From assembly GCA_035293845.1 (NCBI GenBank), contig DATGMB010000289.1:1-35078 (forward strand): a stretch of DNA of 35,078 nt. The letters are read 5' to 3'. Shown here one piece after another: positions 8,696-25,870 of the stretch (position 1 is the first letter of the stretch; each line of letters begins with the position of its first letter). The stretch is from DATGMB01 sp035293845. GTDB lineage: Bacteria > Acidobacteriota > Terriglobia > Bryobacterales > Bryobacteraceae. The notes under the pieces are model-generated. The model was not told the DNA's origin and made no database searches. It saw only the letters and a program-made list of their open reading frames with translations. A program made the translations under genes and the position numbers.

Positions 8696-9465
8696 CAGAA
8701 GGTCTTGGCCTTTCTCAGCCGGTAATCCTCGATGTTCGGCATCCGGATCACCGTGCACATCTCGAACAGGCGCGAACGCGCCCGCGGCCCGATACGCTCC
8801 GCCAGCGTGGTCCGGTACTCCGGCTTGCCCAGCGCCGTTGGCTGCGTGAGCGGGCTGCCGGCGTCGCCATCCGGCAGGTTCGTGGTGGCGATCAGCGCCT
8901 TGCGGTTGTTGCAGCGCCACGTGACGATCGAGGTAATGGTGTCCTCCACCCAGTCCGTGACGCGGTGCGCGCCGAGGTCGTCCAGCAGCAGCACTTCGGC
9001 ATCGAGCGCCACGCGGTACGCTTCCTTATCCGCCGAATTGGAGGTCGAATCGTAGCCGGAGCGGATGCGGTCCAGCAGGTTCTGATAATCGCAGAAGAGG
9101 CCTTCGAAGCCCTTCTCGATGATCTTGCGCAGCACCGCCACCGCGAGGTGCGTCTTTCCGGTTCCGGGCTCGCCGATCAGCAGCAGCCCCGGCCGCGTTT
9201 CATTGGGAAAGTCGCGGACGTAGTTTTTCACCTGCAGCAGCACAGTGGTGAGGTCGCGCCGTCCGATGGGGTTATCCGGCCCCGGCACGACGAAATTCTC
9301 GAGCGAGGCGTTCTGGTAAAGCGGCGGGATCTGCGCCCGCTCTTCCATGCGGCCGGCCCGCCCCTGCAGGCGGCAGTCGCAGGCTTCGGCGCCCGAAATA
9401 TGGGCGCGCTCGACGATGATCCAGCCCGTGCCGCCGCACTTCGGGCAAACCGCCTCGGTAGCCAT
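8695..9465 (-). CDS. DnaC/IstB-like AAA+ ATP-binding protein with N-terminal zinc finger
   Basis: The protein is 256 residues. Four cysteines (CPKCGG at 7 and 10, CDC at about 29 and 31) form a small zinc-binding module. The AAA+ core follows: Walker A (GEPGTGKTH, about 98-106), Walker B (VLLLDDLGAH), sensor 1 (IATTN) and an arginine-finger region (RARSRLFEMC). This order matches the DnaC/DnaI helicase loaders and the related IstB transposition ATPases. No transposase or insertion-sequence ends lie nearby, so a cellular replication or repair role is more likely than IstB. The stop overlaps the start of the secreted GH35-like gene, an odd pairing of functions. The ATG at 9465 has no clear ribosome binding site. 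The gene is divergent from ruvA. Confidence 0.85.
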   Translation of the reverse strand: MATEAVCPKCGGTGWIIVERAHISGAEACDCRLQGRAGRMEERAQIPPLYQNASLENFVVPGPDNPIGRRDLTTVLLQVKNYVRDFPNETRPGLLLIGEPGTGKTHLAVAVLRKIIEKGFEGLFCDYQNLLDRIRSGYDSTSNSADKEAYRVALDAEVLLLDDLGAHRVTDWVEDTITSIVTWRCNNRKALIATTNLPDGDAGSPLTQPTALGKPEYRTTLAERIGPRARSRLFEMCTVIRMPNIEDYRLRKAKTF

Positions 9466-9534
9466 CGGTTTCTATTATCGAACAGCGCGGGAAGCCGGGA
9501 GCGCGGGCGGCCAACACCCGTTTCCGCTACGAAA

Positions 9535-9555
9535 AACCGCCGAGCCTCGGCGGTT
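9535..9555. terminator. Hairpin with A-run on its left, first of a tandem pair
   Basis: AACCGCCGA (9535-9543) pairs with TCGGCGGTT (9547-9555), a 9-bp perfect stem with a three-base loop. The AAAAA at 9532-9536 means a leftward transcript would end in U's after the stem. No leftward gene is visible upstream of it. Confidence 0.45.
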
Positions 9556-9586
9556 GCTCTCTTATGAAATCAACTACTTACGTGCA

Positions 9587-9611
9587 AAAACCGCCGATCT
9601 TCGGCGGTTTT
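9587..9611. terminator. Bidirectional terminator-like hairpin before ruvA
   Basis: AAAACCGCCGA (9587-9597) pairs with TCGGCGGTTTT (9601-9611): an 11-bp perfect stem, TCT loop, A-run on the left and T-rich sequence (TGTGTTTTT) on the right. It has the form of an intrinsic terminator in both directions. It shares its stem sequence with the hairpin at 9535-9555 and ends 43 bp before the ruvA start. Confidence 0.6.
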
Positions 9612-9654
9612 GTGTTTTTCCGGCGCGATTTCGGGCGGCTACAATCGAAGGAAT

Positions 9655-10257
9655 ATGATCGCTCTGCTGCGCGGCTCGCTGCTCGAAAAGCACCCCAACC
9701 AGGCCATCGTGGATACGGGCGGCGTCGGCTACGACGTCACCATTCCCGTCTCGACCTACACGCATCTTCCCGACGCCGGCGCCGAAGTCCTGCTCCGCAT
9801 CCATACCCACGTCCGCGAGGATGCACTTTCGCTCTACGGCTTTCTCACGCAGGACGAAAAGGCGCTGTTCGAGAAGCTGATCGGTGTGAGCGGCATCGGC
9901 CCGAAGCTGGCGGTCACGATCCTTTCCGGCCTGGCCGCGCCGGATCTCATCAACGCGATCCGCCGCGGCGAGGTCGAGCGGCTGGTGCGGATTCCGGGGA
10001 TCGGCAAGAAGACCGCCGAGCGCATGGTGCTCGAGCTGCGGGATAAGCTCCCCGCCGTCACGGGAGAAGAGCCGCCCGCTGCCGCGGCAGGCGCGCTTTC
10101 GCCGGTCGAGCAGGACGTTCTTTCCGCGCTGCTAAATCTCGGCTGCGCGCGCCCACAAGCCGAAGCCGCCGTGCGCAAAGCGAAATCCGGCGCGCCGGCC
10201 GCTGCGGCCGCCGATTTCGAGCCGCTGTTCCGCCGGGCGCTGGAGCTGGTGCGGTAG
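9655..10257 (+). CDS. ruvA: Holliday junction branch migration protein RuvA
   Basis: The protein is 200 residues, the usual RuvA length. Domain I is an OB fold (MIALLRGSLLEK, VDTGGVGYDVTIP, LYGFLTQDEKALFEKLI). Domain II has two helix-hairpin-helix motifs (GVSGIGPKLAVTIL and RIPGIGKKTAERMVLEL). A linker rich in Ala/Pro leads to the small domain III that contacts RuvB. RuvA binds four-way junctions as a tetramer and recruits the RuvB motor during recombinational repair. ATG 9655 follows AAGGA at a short spacing. An upstream in-frame start is rejected because the conserved N-terminus begins here. ruvB follows after 42 bp. ruvC is not in the window. TACAAT at 9640-9645 could be a -10 box but sits very close to the start. 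Confidence 0.97.
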   Translation: MIALLRGSLLEKHPNQAIVDTGGVGYDVTIPVSTYTHLPDAGAEVLLRIHTHVREDALSLYGFLTQDEKALFEKLIGVSGIGPKLAVTILSGLAAPDLINAIRRGEVERLVRIPGIGKKTAERMVLELRDKLPAVTGEEPPAAAAGALSPVEQDVLSALLNLGCARPQAEAAVRKAKSGAPAAAAADFEPLFRRALELVR

Positions 10258-10299
10258 ACGAGGCTGAGTCTTTGGTCGATGTACTAAGCTGGTACTTCC

Positions 10300-11328
<1,029 letters not shown>

Positions 11329-11331
11329 GGG

Positions 11332-11742
11332 ATGGACAGAAACGACCTGCAGGCACTCGCGCGAGTCCGGCTCCGGGAGGCCAGGGTCTTGCTGGCTTCC
11401 GGATTGAGCGATGGCGCGTACTATCTGGCCGGCTACGCCGTGGAATGCGCGCTGAAGGCGTGCATCGCCCGAAAAACGGCGCGGTACGAGTTCCCGGACC
11501 GCGCCCGCGTGAACGCCTGCCACACGCACGACCTATCGGAGCTGGTGAAGCAGGCTGGCCTCGAATCCGCCCTCGATCGACAGACGCGTGATACCGAGTT
11601 CGCGCGAAAATGGGGGATCGTGCGATCATGGTCGGAGCGGAGCCGGTACCAGCGCATCCACGCCTCCGATGCCGGGAATATGGTCCGGGCAGTGGGCGAC
11701 CGCGGGCCTGGAGTTTTGTCATGGGTAAGGCGTTACTGGTAA
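11332..11742 (+). CDS. HEPN domain protein
   Basis: The protein is 136 residues and all-helical in appearance. LAGYAVECALKACIAR and HTHDLSELVKQAGL are characteristic HEPN (PF05168-type) segments. An arginine and histidine spaced as in the Rx4-6H catalytic motif of HEPN ribonucleases are present (RVNACH). HEPN proteins act as toxins of toxin-antitoxin pairs, usually with a nucleotidyltransferase (MNT) partner, or as accessory RNA-binding domains. Here the partner is different: the next gene overlaps this one by 22 bp and is not recognisably a nucleotidyltransferase. The ATG at 11332 sits three bases after the ruvB stop and uses AGGGG just before it. A defence or stress-RNase role is inference. 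Confidence 0.75.
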   Translation: MDRNDLQALARVRLREARVLLASGLSDGAYYLAGYAVECALKACIARKTARYEFPDRARVNACHTHDLSELVKQAGLESALDRQTRDTEFARKWGIVRSWSERSRYQRIHASDAGNMVRAVGDRGPGVLSWVRRYW

Positions 11743-12104
11743 ATCTCGATCTCGAAGCCGGATCGGAGGTGCTTCGCGCCATCGAGGCGGCCGGAATCCG
11801 CGTCAGTGTCGCCTTATGGGCCAAACTGGAGGAATACGCGGACTGGCGCCTCATCGTGGCATCGCGCGATCTGGATGCCGCGGGAATGTGGGACGGGTAC
11901 ATGATCATCATAAAGGCAACTCGTGCCGCCGGCATCCCTCAGCACAAGAGCGACTCACTCATGATCCTGCGTATGAAGGACCCGTTTATCCGCGAGCTGC
12001 GCAAATTATTCAAGGGAGCCAAAGACGTCGAAGGCATGCGGCTGGGCGGGCAGGCGATCGGCGATCGCTTCCTCGAAGACGCTTACGTGTACCGCATTTC
12101 CTGA
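11721..12104 (+). CDS. Unrecognised 127-aa protein paired with the HEPN gene
   Basis: I do not recognise this family. The start ATG at 11721 (MGKALLVNLDLEAG) is preceded by GGAG at eight bases and overlaps the end of the HEPN gene by 22 bp, a sign of translational coupling. The N-terminal half looks alpha/beta (LLVNLDL, VLRAIEAAG, VSVALWAKL, WRLIVASRDLD). The C-terminal half is basic (FIRELRKLFKGAKD) and ends in DAYVYRIS. There are no cysteines, no signal peptide and no membrane segment. No MNT nucleotidyltransferase motif (GSxAxG with later Asp) is present. Position and overlap make it the natural partner, possibly an antitoxin or regulator, of the HEPN protein. The frame is open upstream to 11610, but that part overlaps the HEPN gene and is unlikely to be used. 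Confidence 0.65.
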   Translation: MGKALLVNLDLEAGSEVLRAIEAAGIRVSVALWAKLEEYADWRLIVASRDLDAAGMWDGYMIIIKATRAAGIPQHKSDSLMILRMKDPFIRELRKLFKGAKDVEGMRLGGQAIGDRFLEDAYVYRIS

Positions 12105-12121
12105 CAGCACGAAGCGGGTAT

Positions 12122-12604
12122 ATGAGAAATCTGGCCTGTCTGGCTGCGTTGTTCTGCGGGATCGCGCTGGCGCAGACCGCCCTGCCGGAAATTCAGGGGC
12201 AAACGCTCTCCGGCAAGGCGGTCACGCTGCCGGCGGCGGCCGGAGGCAAGCCGGCGCTGCTGATTCTCGGCTTCACGCACGGGTCGCAAACGCAGACGAA
12301 AGCGTGGGAGGCGCGCGCGGCCGGGCTGGGACCGGTCTGGTCCATCGCGGTGCTCGAAGACGTGCCGCGGCTGGTGCGGGGCATGGCGCTGCACGGGATC
12401 AAGAGCTCGATCCCCAAGGAGCGGTACGATCGCTTCGTCGTGGTCTATCGCGGGGAGAAGGAGCTGAAGCAGGCGGTGGGCTTCGGGCCGCCGGACGATG
12501 CTTATCTGCTGGCGATCGATGCCGGCGGCGCCATCCGCTGGCGCTATCACGGCCCGGTGACGGATGCCGCCGTCGAGGAGATTCGCAAGCAGCTCGCGCC
12601 GTGA
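12122..12604 (+). CDS. Exported thioredoxin-fold-like protein lacking CxxC
   Basis: The protein is 160 residues. MRNLACLAALFCGIALAQ is a signal peptide ending in a typical Ala-x cleavage region. The mature part reads like a thioredoxin-fold domain: a conserved start (LPEIQGQTLSGKAVTLP), a central strand (PALLILGFTHGSQTQTKAWE) where redox members would have CxxC, and a C-terminal strand pair (AYLLAIDAGGAIRWRYHG). The missing cysteines argue against disulfide exchange. The arrangement recalls the ATP10-like branch of the fold, which is a tentative comparison. It starts 17 bp after the previous gene and is the last of the ruvAB run before a new promoter. Confidence 0.7.
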   Translation: MRNLACLAALFCGIALAQTALPEIQGQTLSGKAVTLPAAAGGKPALLILGFTHGSQTQTKAWEARAAGLGPVWSIAVLEDVPRLVRGMALHGIKSSIPKERYDRFVVVYRGEKELKQAVGFGPPDDAYLLAIDAGGAIRWRYHGPVTDAAVEEIRKQLAP

Positions 12605-12621
12605 ACGCGCCGCGCTCCGGC

Positions 12622-12630
12622 TGATATAAT
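12622..12630 (+). promoter_or_regulatory. Extended -10 promoter of the carboxylesterase gene
   Basis: TG, one base, then TATAAT (12625-12630) is a perfect extended -10 element for sigma-70. The -35 region 17 bases upstream (12602-12607) matches poorly, as is usual for extended -10 promoters. It would start transcription at about 12637, 38 bases before the ATG at 12675, leaving room for the GGGAG ribosome binding site. Confidence 0.6.
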
Positions 12631-12674
12631 TTCGCGGGAGTGCGGGCGACGGGCCTGCGCCACGGGAGATCGGC

Positions 12675-14297
12675 ATGAGGCGGAATCCATTTGGAATTTT
12701 TGTTTTGATGACGGCGATTTCGGCAGGCACAGCAGCCGGCGCGAAGCCCGACCGCGTGCGGACAGCGAATGGCGTAGTGGAAGGGCTCGGCGCGCAGGCA
12801 AACGGGGTGCGCGCATTTCTGGGCATCCCGTTCGCGGCCCCGCCGGTGGGCGAGCTCCGATTCGCGCCGCCCGCGCCGGCCGGGAGCTGGAGCGGCGTGC
12901 GGCCGGCGAAGGCGTTCGGGCCGCGCTGCATGCAACTGCCGCTGTTCGGGGACATGAACTTCCGCTCGAACGGCATGAGCGAGGACTGCCTCTACCTGAA
13001 CGTGTGGACGCCGGCCAGGTCCGGGCGCGAGAAGCTGCCGGTGCTGGTGTACTTCTTCGGCGGCGGCTTCCAGGCCGGGGACGGCTCCGAGCCGCGCTAC
13101 GAAGGCGCAAGCATGGCGGCGAAAGGCATCGTCGCGCTGACGGTGAATTACCGGCTGGGGGTGTTCGGATTCTTCGCGCATGCGGACCTGACCCGCGAAT
13201 CGCCGCACCACGCCTCGGGCAACTGGGCGCTGCTCGACCAGAACGCGGCGCTGCGGTGGGTGCGGGAGAACATCGCGGCCTTCGGCGGGGACCCGCAGCG
13301 GGTCACAATCGCCGGCGAATCGGCGGGCTCGATCGCGGTGAGCGCGCAGATGGCCTCGCCGCTTTCGCGGGACCTGATCGCGGGGGCAATCGGGGAGAGC
13401 GGGTCGATCCTGGGCGCGCTCTCGGCGGTGCCGCTGGCCGAGGCGGAGGAGCATGGGGCGAAGTTCCTGGCGCTGGCGGGAGCGGCGGACGTGGCGGCGC
13501 TGCGGAAAATGCCGGCGGATGCCTTGCTGAAAGCCTCAGGCCAGCAGGGCGCGGGGCGGTTCAGCCCCACGGTGGACGGCTATTTTCTGCCGGAGGCGCC
13601 GGAGGCGATCTTCGCGGCCGGCCGGCAGGCGCATGTGCCGCTGCTCGCGGGCTGGAATTCCGAGGAGATGAACGCCCGTATGGTGCTGGGGCGGGACGAG
13701 CCGACGCGCGAGAATTTCGCGAAGGCGATCGAGCGGCTGTACGGCGCCGATGCGCCGCGGGTGCTCGCCGCATGGGCGCCGGCGAGCGATGCGGAGGTGT
13801 TGGACGCGGCGACGGAGCTGGCGAGCGCGCGCTTCATTGCCTTGAGCACGTGGAAGTGGATCGATCTCTGCGCGGCGACCGGACACGCTCCCGTGTACCG
13901 CTACTACTATTCGCGTCCGAGGCCGCGCATGCGCCCGGAAATGGGCGACGCCACGCCGGGCCTGGCCGGCGGGGTGATCCGGGGCCGGGGCAACGGCGCG
14001 CCGCCCCCGCCGGCGCGCGGCGCGGTGCATTCGGCGGAGATCGAATACGCCATGGGCAACCTGGCGAGCAACCACGTCTACGACTGGACGCCCGACGACT
14101 ACCAGGTATCGCGGACCATGCAGGAGTACTTCGCCAATTTCATCAAGACCGGCAATCCGAACGGCCCCGGCCTCGCCGAATGGCCGGCCGTGAAGGCCGG
14201 CGAGGCCGCCCGGTATCTGCACATCGACGTCGAGACCAAAGCAGAGCAGGAGGCGCACCGCGACCGCTACACGGTGCTGGACGGGCTGAAGCGGTAG
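12675..14297 (+). CDS. Secreted type-B carboxylesterase
   Basis: The protein is 540 residues, typical for the carboxylesterase type B family of alpha/beta hydrolases. A signal peptide (about residues 1-23) precedes the conserved start (RVRTANGVVEGL, FLGIPFAAPPVGELRF), the family signature EDCLYLNVW, the oxyanion-hole loop (FFGGGFQAGD) and the nucleophile elbow GESAGS with Ser216. The acidic residue is probably Glu330 or Glu331 (GWNSEEMN) and the histidine His452 (AVHSAEIEYAMGN). The enzyme should hydrolyse esters in the periplasm or outside the cell; the natural substrate is unknown. It has its own promoter and a GGGAG ribosome binding site seven bases from the ATG. It converges on the receiver gene at 14308. 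Confidence 0.93.
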   Translation: MRRNPFGIFVLMTAISAGTAAGAKPDRVRTANGVVEGLGAQANGVRAFLGIPFAAPPVGELRFAPPAPAGSWSGVRPAKAFGPRCMQLPLFGDMNFRSNGMSEDCLYLNVWTPARSGREKLPVLVYFFGGGFQAGDGSEPRYEGASMAAKGIVALTVNYRLGVFGFFAHADLTRESPHHASGNWALLDQNAALRWVRENIAAFGGDPQRVTIAGESAGSIAVSAQMASPLSRDLIAGAIGESGSILGALSAVPLAEAEEHGAKFLALAGAADVAALRKMPADALLKASGQQGAGRFSPTVDGYFLPEAPEAIFAAGRQAHVPLLAGWNSEEMNARMVLGRDEPTRENFAKAIERLYGADAPRVLAAWAPASDAEVLDAATELASARFIALSTWKWIDLCAATGHAPVYRYYYSRPRPRMRPEMGDATPGLAGGVIRGRGNGAPPPPARGAVHSAEIEYAMGNLASNHVYDWTPDDYQVSRTMQEYFANFIKTGNPNGPGLAEWPAVKAGEAARYLHIDVETKAEQEAHRDRYTVLDGLKR

Positions 14298-14311
14298 CGG
14301 CTCGCCGCTAC
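14294..14311. terminator. Hairpin containing both stop codons of two convergent genes
   Basis: GTAGCGG (14294-14300) pairs perfectly with CCGCTAC (14305-14311) around a CTCG loop. The TAG of the esterase (14295-14297) lies in the left arm and the TAG of the leftward receiver gene (14308-14310) in the right arm. No T-run follows on either side, so it is a GC hairpin rather than a classical terminator. Confidence 0.4.
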
Positions 14312-14736
14312 GCCCAGCCGGTGTCGGAAGAGCGCGCGCGGCTGGCCAGCAATTTCGCGATTTCGCCGCCAACCTGATCCAGAAAGCCGTTCAGCGTGGA
14401 GGGCTTGTGGATGTAGCGGGGGACCTCCAGGCTGCGCGCTTCTTCGAGGTCCCGCGGCGATTCGGAAGAGGTCAGGATGGCGAGCGGCACCTGCCGCAAG
14501 CGCGCGGAACTGCGCAGAAACTTGATCACGTTCATTCCCTCGCCTTTCGGGAGATTGAGATCGATCAGAACGGCGTCTGGGAGGGGATTTTCGGAGTTTT
14601 CCAGACCGGCGATCGCGTCCGGAACGTCCGAGTAAGCAACCAGGTCCACTTCGATGCCATGAGCGCGGATGGCTTCGCGGACCAGCAAAACATCGGCGGG
14701 GTTATCCTCGATCAGTACGAGGCGGGGGTTATTCAT
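14308..14736 (-). CDS. Stand-alone receiver-domain response regulator
   Basis: The protein is 142 residues and consists of a single receiver domain: acidic pocket (LIEDNPAD), phosphoacceptor Asp59 (VLIDLNLPKGEG), Thr/Ser switch (ILTSSESP) and conserved lysine (IHKPS). The loop after the Asp and the overall form resemble Rcp1-type regulators, which pair with phytochrome-type kinases. No output domain is present. It overlaps the kinase gene upstream by four bases (ATGA), so the two are almost certainly translated together and form a cognate pair. It is the last gene of the five-gene signalling cluster and a likely phosphate acceptor or sink for it. Confidence 0.93.
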   Translation of the reverse strand: MNNPRLVLIEDNPADVLLVREAIRAHGIEVDLVAYSDVPDAIAGLENSENPLPDAVLIDLNLPKGEGMNVIKFLRSSARLRQVPLAILTSSESPRDLEEARSLEVPRYIHKPSTLNGFLDQVGGEIAKLLASRARSSDTGWA

Positions 14737-16280
14737 CGATCTTCCTTCGGGTAAGCGGCGCTAAAGCGGAAAGTGGTGCCCGCGCCCGGCGCGGATTCCA
14801 CCCAGATGCGGCCTCCCCACCGCTCCACAGCAGCTTTGCAGATGGCAAGGCCGATTCCCGTGCCCTTGCCGCCGCTCTGGAGGCGTTTGAAGAGGCCGAA
14901 GATGCGGTCGTGGTATTCCGGCGCGATTCCAATTCCGTTATCGCGGACGGAAAAGATGCACTCCGCGCCGTTGGGCGCGGCAGAGACGTGGATGCACGGC
15001 GGTTCGCCGGGCTTGGCGTAGCGGATGGCGTTGGCGATCAGGTTTTGAAAGACCTGAGCCAGCGGCACCGGGGCGGCGAGGACGTTCGGCAGAGGATCGG
15101 ACGTGACACTGGCGCGGGAGTCGTCGATGGCGGATTGCAGGTTGGAGAGGGCGAGGCTGAGGGAGTCTTCGGCATCGGTGCGCTTCACCTCTTCGCCGCC
15201 GGAGTCGCTCACCTGCATGTAATCGCGGAGAGCGGCCAGGAGGCTGTTCATCCGGGAACCGCCGGTCTCGATGAATTCGAGAAACTGGCGGGCGGTTTCC
15301 GGCAACTGCGGGCCGAAATCGCGGGCGAGCCATTGCGAATAGGCCACCACCATGCGGAGCGGCTCCTGCAGATCGTGGCTGGCGGCCCAGGCGAACTGCC
15401 GCAGGGCCTCATTGGAGCGCATGAGCTCGGCGGTGCGCTGCGCGACGCGCTCCTCCAGTTCGGCATTGAGGCGGCGAATGCTCTCTTCGGCCTTGCTGCG
15501 CTCGCTGATATCGCGAATGACGCTGGTGATCAGCAGGCCTTCTTCGGTTTGCAGCGGGCTGAGGCTCATTTCGATGGGGAAAATGGAGCCATCCTTGCGG
15601 ACGGCCTGCAAACCGGGAAAGGCGGATGCCGCGGGGGGCGGCGGAAACGACCATGCCGGCACGAGGATGCGGATATTGCGGTTGCGAATTTCCCCGCGCT
15701 CGTAGCCGAACAGGTTGTACATGTGGGCGTTGACCAGCACGATGGAGCCGTCGGCTTCCGTGATGAACACGGCATCGGGAGCGGCTTCGAGCAGGGTGCG
15801 GAATTTGAGTTCGGCCTTGGCGAGCGTCTCGGCCTGGCGGCGCAGAAGCTGGTTGGTGCGCGCCAGCTCGACAAACACCGAGACCTTGGAGCGCAGGATT
15901 TCGGGAACGACCGGCTTGAACAGGAAATCGACGGCGCCGAGGTCGTAGCCGCGGAAGAGCTGGTCGTCGTTGCGGTAACCGGTCAGAAACAGGATCGGCG
16001 TATTGCGGTTCTGGCGGCGCGAGCGGATCATCTCCGCGGTTTCGAAGCCGTCCATATCCGGCATTTTGACGTCCAGCAGGATGGCCGCGAAATCGCCGTA
16101 GTCGAGGACGTGGCGAAGGGCGTCCTTGCCGGAGCGGGCCAGAACCAGCTCGTCGGTGAGGCCGTGCAGCATGGCTTCGAGAGCGACGAGGTTCTCCGGG
16201 CTGTCGTCCACGAGAAGCAGACGGACCTTGTCATCCTCGCGGGCGCGTTCGGTCGGACTGGGTGCGAGCGCTGTCAGCAT
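14733..16280 (-). CDS. Hybrid histidine kinase REC-PAS-HisKA-HATPase
   Basis: The protein is 515 residues. An N-terminal receiver domain (LLLVDDSPEN, Asp70 in AILLDVKMPD, FLFKP) is followed by a short coiled coil, a PAS domain (about 160-280: FRTLLEAAPDAVFITEADG, then LITSVIRDISER), another coiled coil and a phytochrome-type phosphoacceptor helix (FAWAASHDLQEPL, His302). The ATPase domain follows (NLIANAIRYA, DNGIGIAPEY, GTGIGLAICK). No membrane segment is present, so the kinase is soluble. The order puts the receiver at the input end, so the kinase may be switched by phosphorylation from another kinase, perhaps the giant kinase encoded 15 bp upstream. Its own target is probably the receiver protein whose gene overlaps its stop codon. 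Confidence 0.92.
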   Translation of the reverse strand: MLTALAPSPTERAREDDKVRLLLVDDSPENLVALEAMLHGLTDELVLARSGKDALRHVLDYGDFAAILLDVKMPDMDGFETAEMIRSRRQNRNTPILFLTGYRNDDQLFRGYDLGAVDFLFKPVVPEILRSKVSVFVELARTNQLLRRQAETLAKAELKFRTLLEAAPDAVFITEADGSIVLVNAHMYNLFGYERGEIRNRNIRILVPAWSFPPPPAASAFPGLQAVRKDGSIFPIEMSLSPLQTEEGLLITSVIRDISERSKAEESIRRLNAELEERVAQRTAELMRSNEALRQFAWAASHDLQEPLRMVVAYSQWLARDFGPQLPETARQFLEFIETGGSRMNSLLAALRDYMQVSDSGGEEVKRTDAEDSLSLALSNLQSAIDDSRASVTSDPLPNVLAAPVPLAQVFQNLIANAIRYAKPGEPPCIHVSAAPNGAECIFSVRDNGIGIAPEYHDRIFGLFKRLQSGGKGTGIGLAICKAAVERWGGRIWVESAPGAGTTFRFSAAYPKEDR

Positions 16281-16295
16281 AGGGCCCTGCCGCCG

Positions 16296-25082
<8,787 letters not shown>

Positions 25083-25161
25083 AGGAGTGCTTCTTCTGCC
25101 TTGATGATATCGTCAGTGTACGGAAGCTCGCTGGATGGGCTGCTCCGTAAGGTGGCAAACC

Positions 25162-25857
25162 TCACAATCCAGAAGCCGCTCCGGGCCGGCCGGCGGCGGC
25201 AGTTTGGGATTGCGGTAAACGGAGCCGGAATTCGGCTCCGTGGGCTAACGGGACGGCGGTAAGCTCTCCGCCGTGCAATTTGGCAATGTGGCGGCAGATG
25301 GTCAGCCCGATCCCGGGCCGGGCATTGGCATCCCGCTTCGCCAGGGGCCGGAACACGCGGCTGGGGTTCTGCTCCGGCAGTCCGATTCCGTTATCGGCAA
25401 TCGAGATCTGCCACTGGGTATCCTGCTCCACCGGGGCCGCGGCAATTTCGATGCGCAGCGCCTCGCCGGAGCGGAACCGGAGCGCGTTGCCGATCAACTC
25501 CTCAAACAGGACGGTCATTTGCGCGCGATCGCCGTAAATCACCGGCAATTCGCGGTATGTCACCTGAGCTCCCGCAGCGGCGATCTGGGACGTGAGCCGC
25601 GCCACGGCCCCATCCACGGCCAACCGCAGCTCAAAATAGGCCGGCTGGAAACTCAGACCCACGGCGTTGGCGAAGCGCCGGACCGCTTCCAGCACGTTTT
25701 CCGCGGCCGTCGCGGAGCCCTCGATGTGGTGCACCAGCGTGCGCGTCTCCTCGGGAAGATCGGGCGTCTGGCGAACCAGCAACTCTCCGAGAATGCGGCA
25801 GCGCGAGACTGGCCCTCTCAGATCGTGGAGGAGGACCTCCAAAAATTCGGCGTCCAT
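25162..25857 (-). CDS. Sensorless histidine kinase
   Basis: The protein is 231 residues. It starts only ten residues before the phosphoacceptor helix (LEVLLHDLRGPVSRC, His11), then has a dimerisation helix and an ATPase domain with N box (LFEELIGNALRF), G1 (DNGIGLPE) and G2 (GIGLTICRHIAKLHGG). The HDLRGP box is of the phytochrome-kinase type. There is no sensor, receiver or membrane segment, so it must take its signal from a partner. The gene follows the REC-PAS-kinase-REC gene by 13 bp and precedes the giant kinase by 79 bp. The ATG at 25857 has a weak CCAGG ribosome binding site. It may act as a heterodimer or phosphotransfer partner of the neighbouring kinases, which is inference. Confidence 0.85.
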   Translation of the reverse strand: MDAEFLEVLLHDLRGPVSRCRILGELLVRQTPDLPEETRTLVHHIEGSATAAENVLEAVRRFANAVGLSFQPAYFELRLAVDGAVARLTSQIAAAGAQVTYRELPVIYGDRAQMTVLFEELIGNALRFRSGEALRIEIAAAPVEQDTQWQISIADNGIGLPEQNPSRVFRPLAKRDANARPGIGLTICRHIAKLHGGELTAVPLAHGAEFRLRLPQSQTAAAGRPGAASGL

Positions 25858-25870
25858 GGAACCTGGCTTT

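Noticed and set aside
6095..8725. An 876-codon plus-strand open frame
   Set aside because: It is antisense to the GH35-like gene, has a composition dominated by Arg, Ala and Gly, and shows no domain. The minus-strand frame has a signal peptide and recognisable folds.
8695..9465. The ATPase considered as IstB of an insertion sequence
   Set aside because: No IstA transposase, terminal inverted repeats or target duplications are near.
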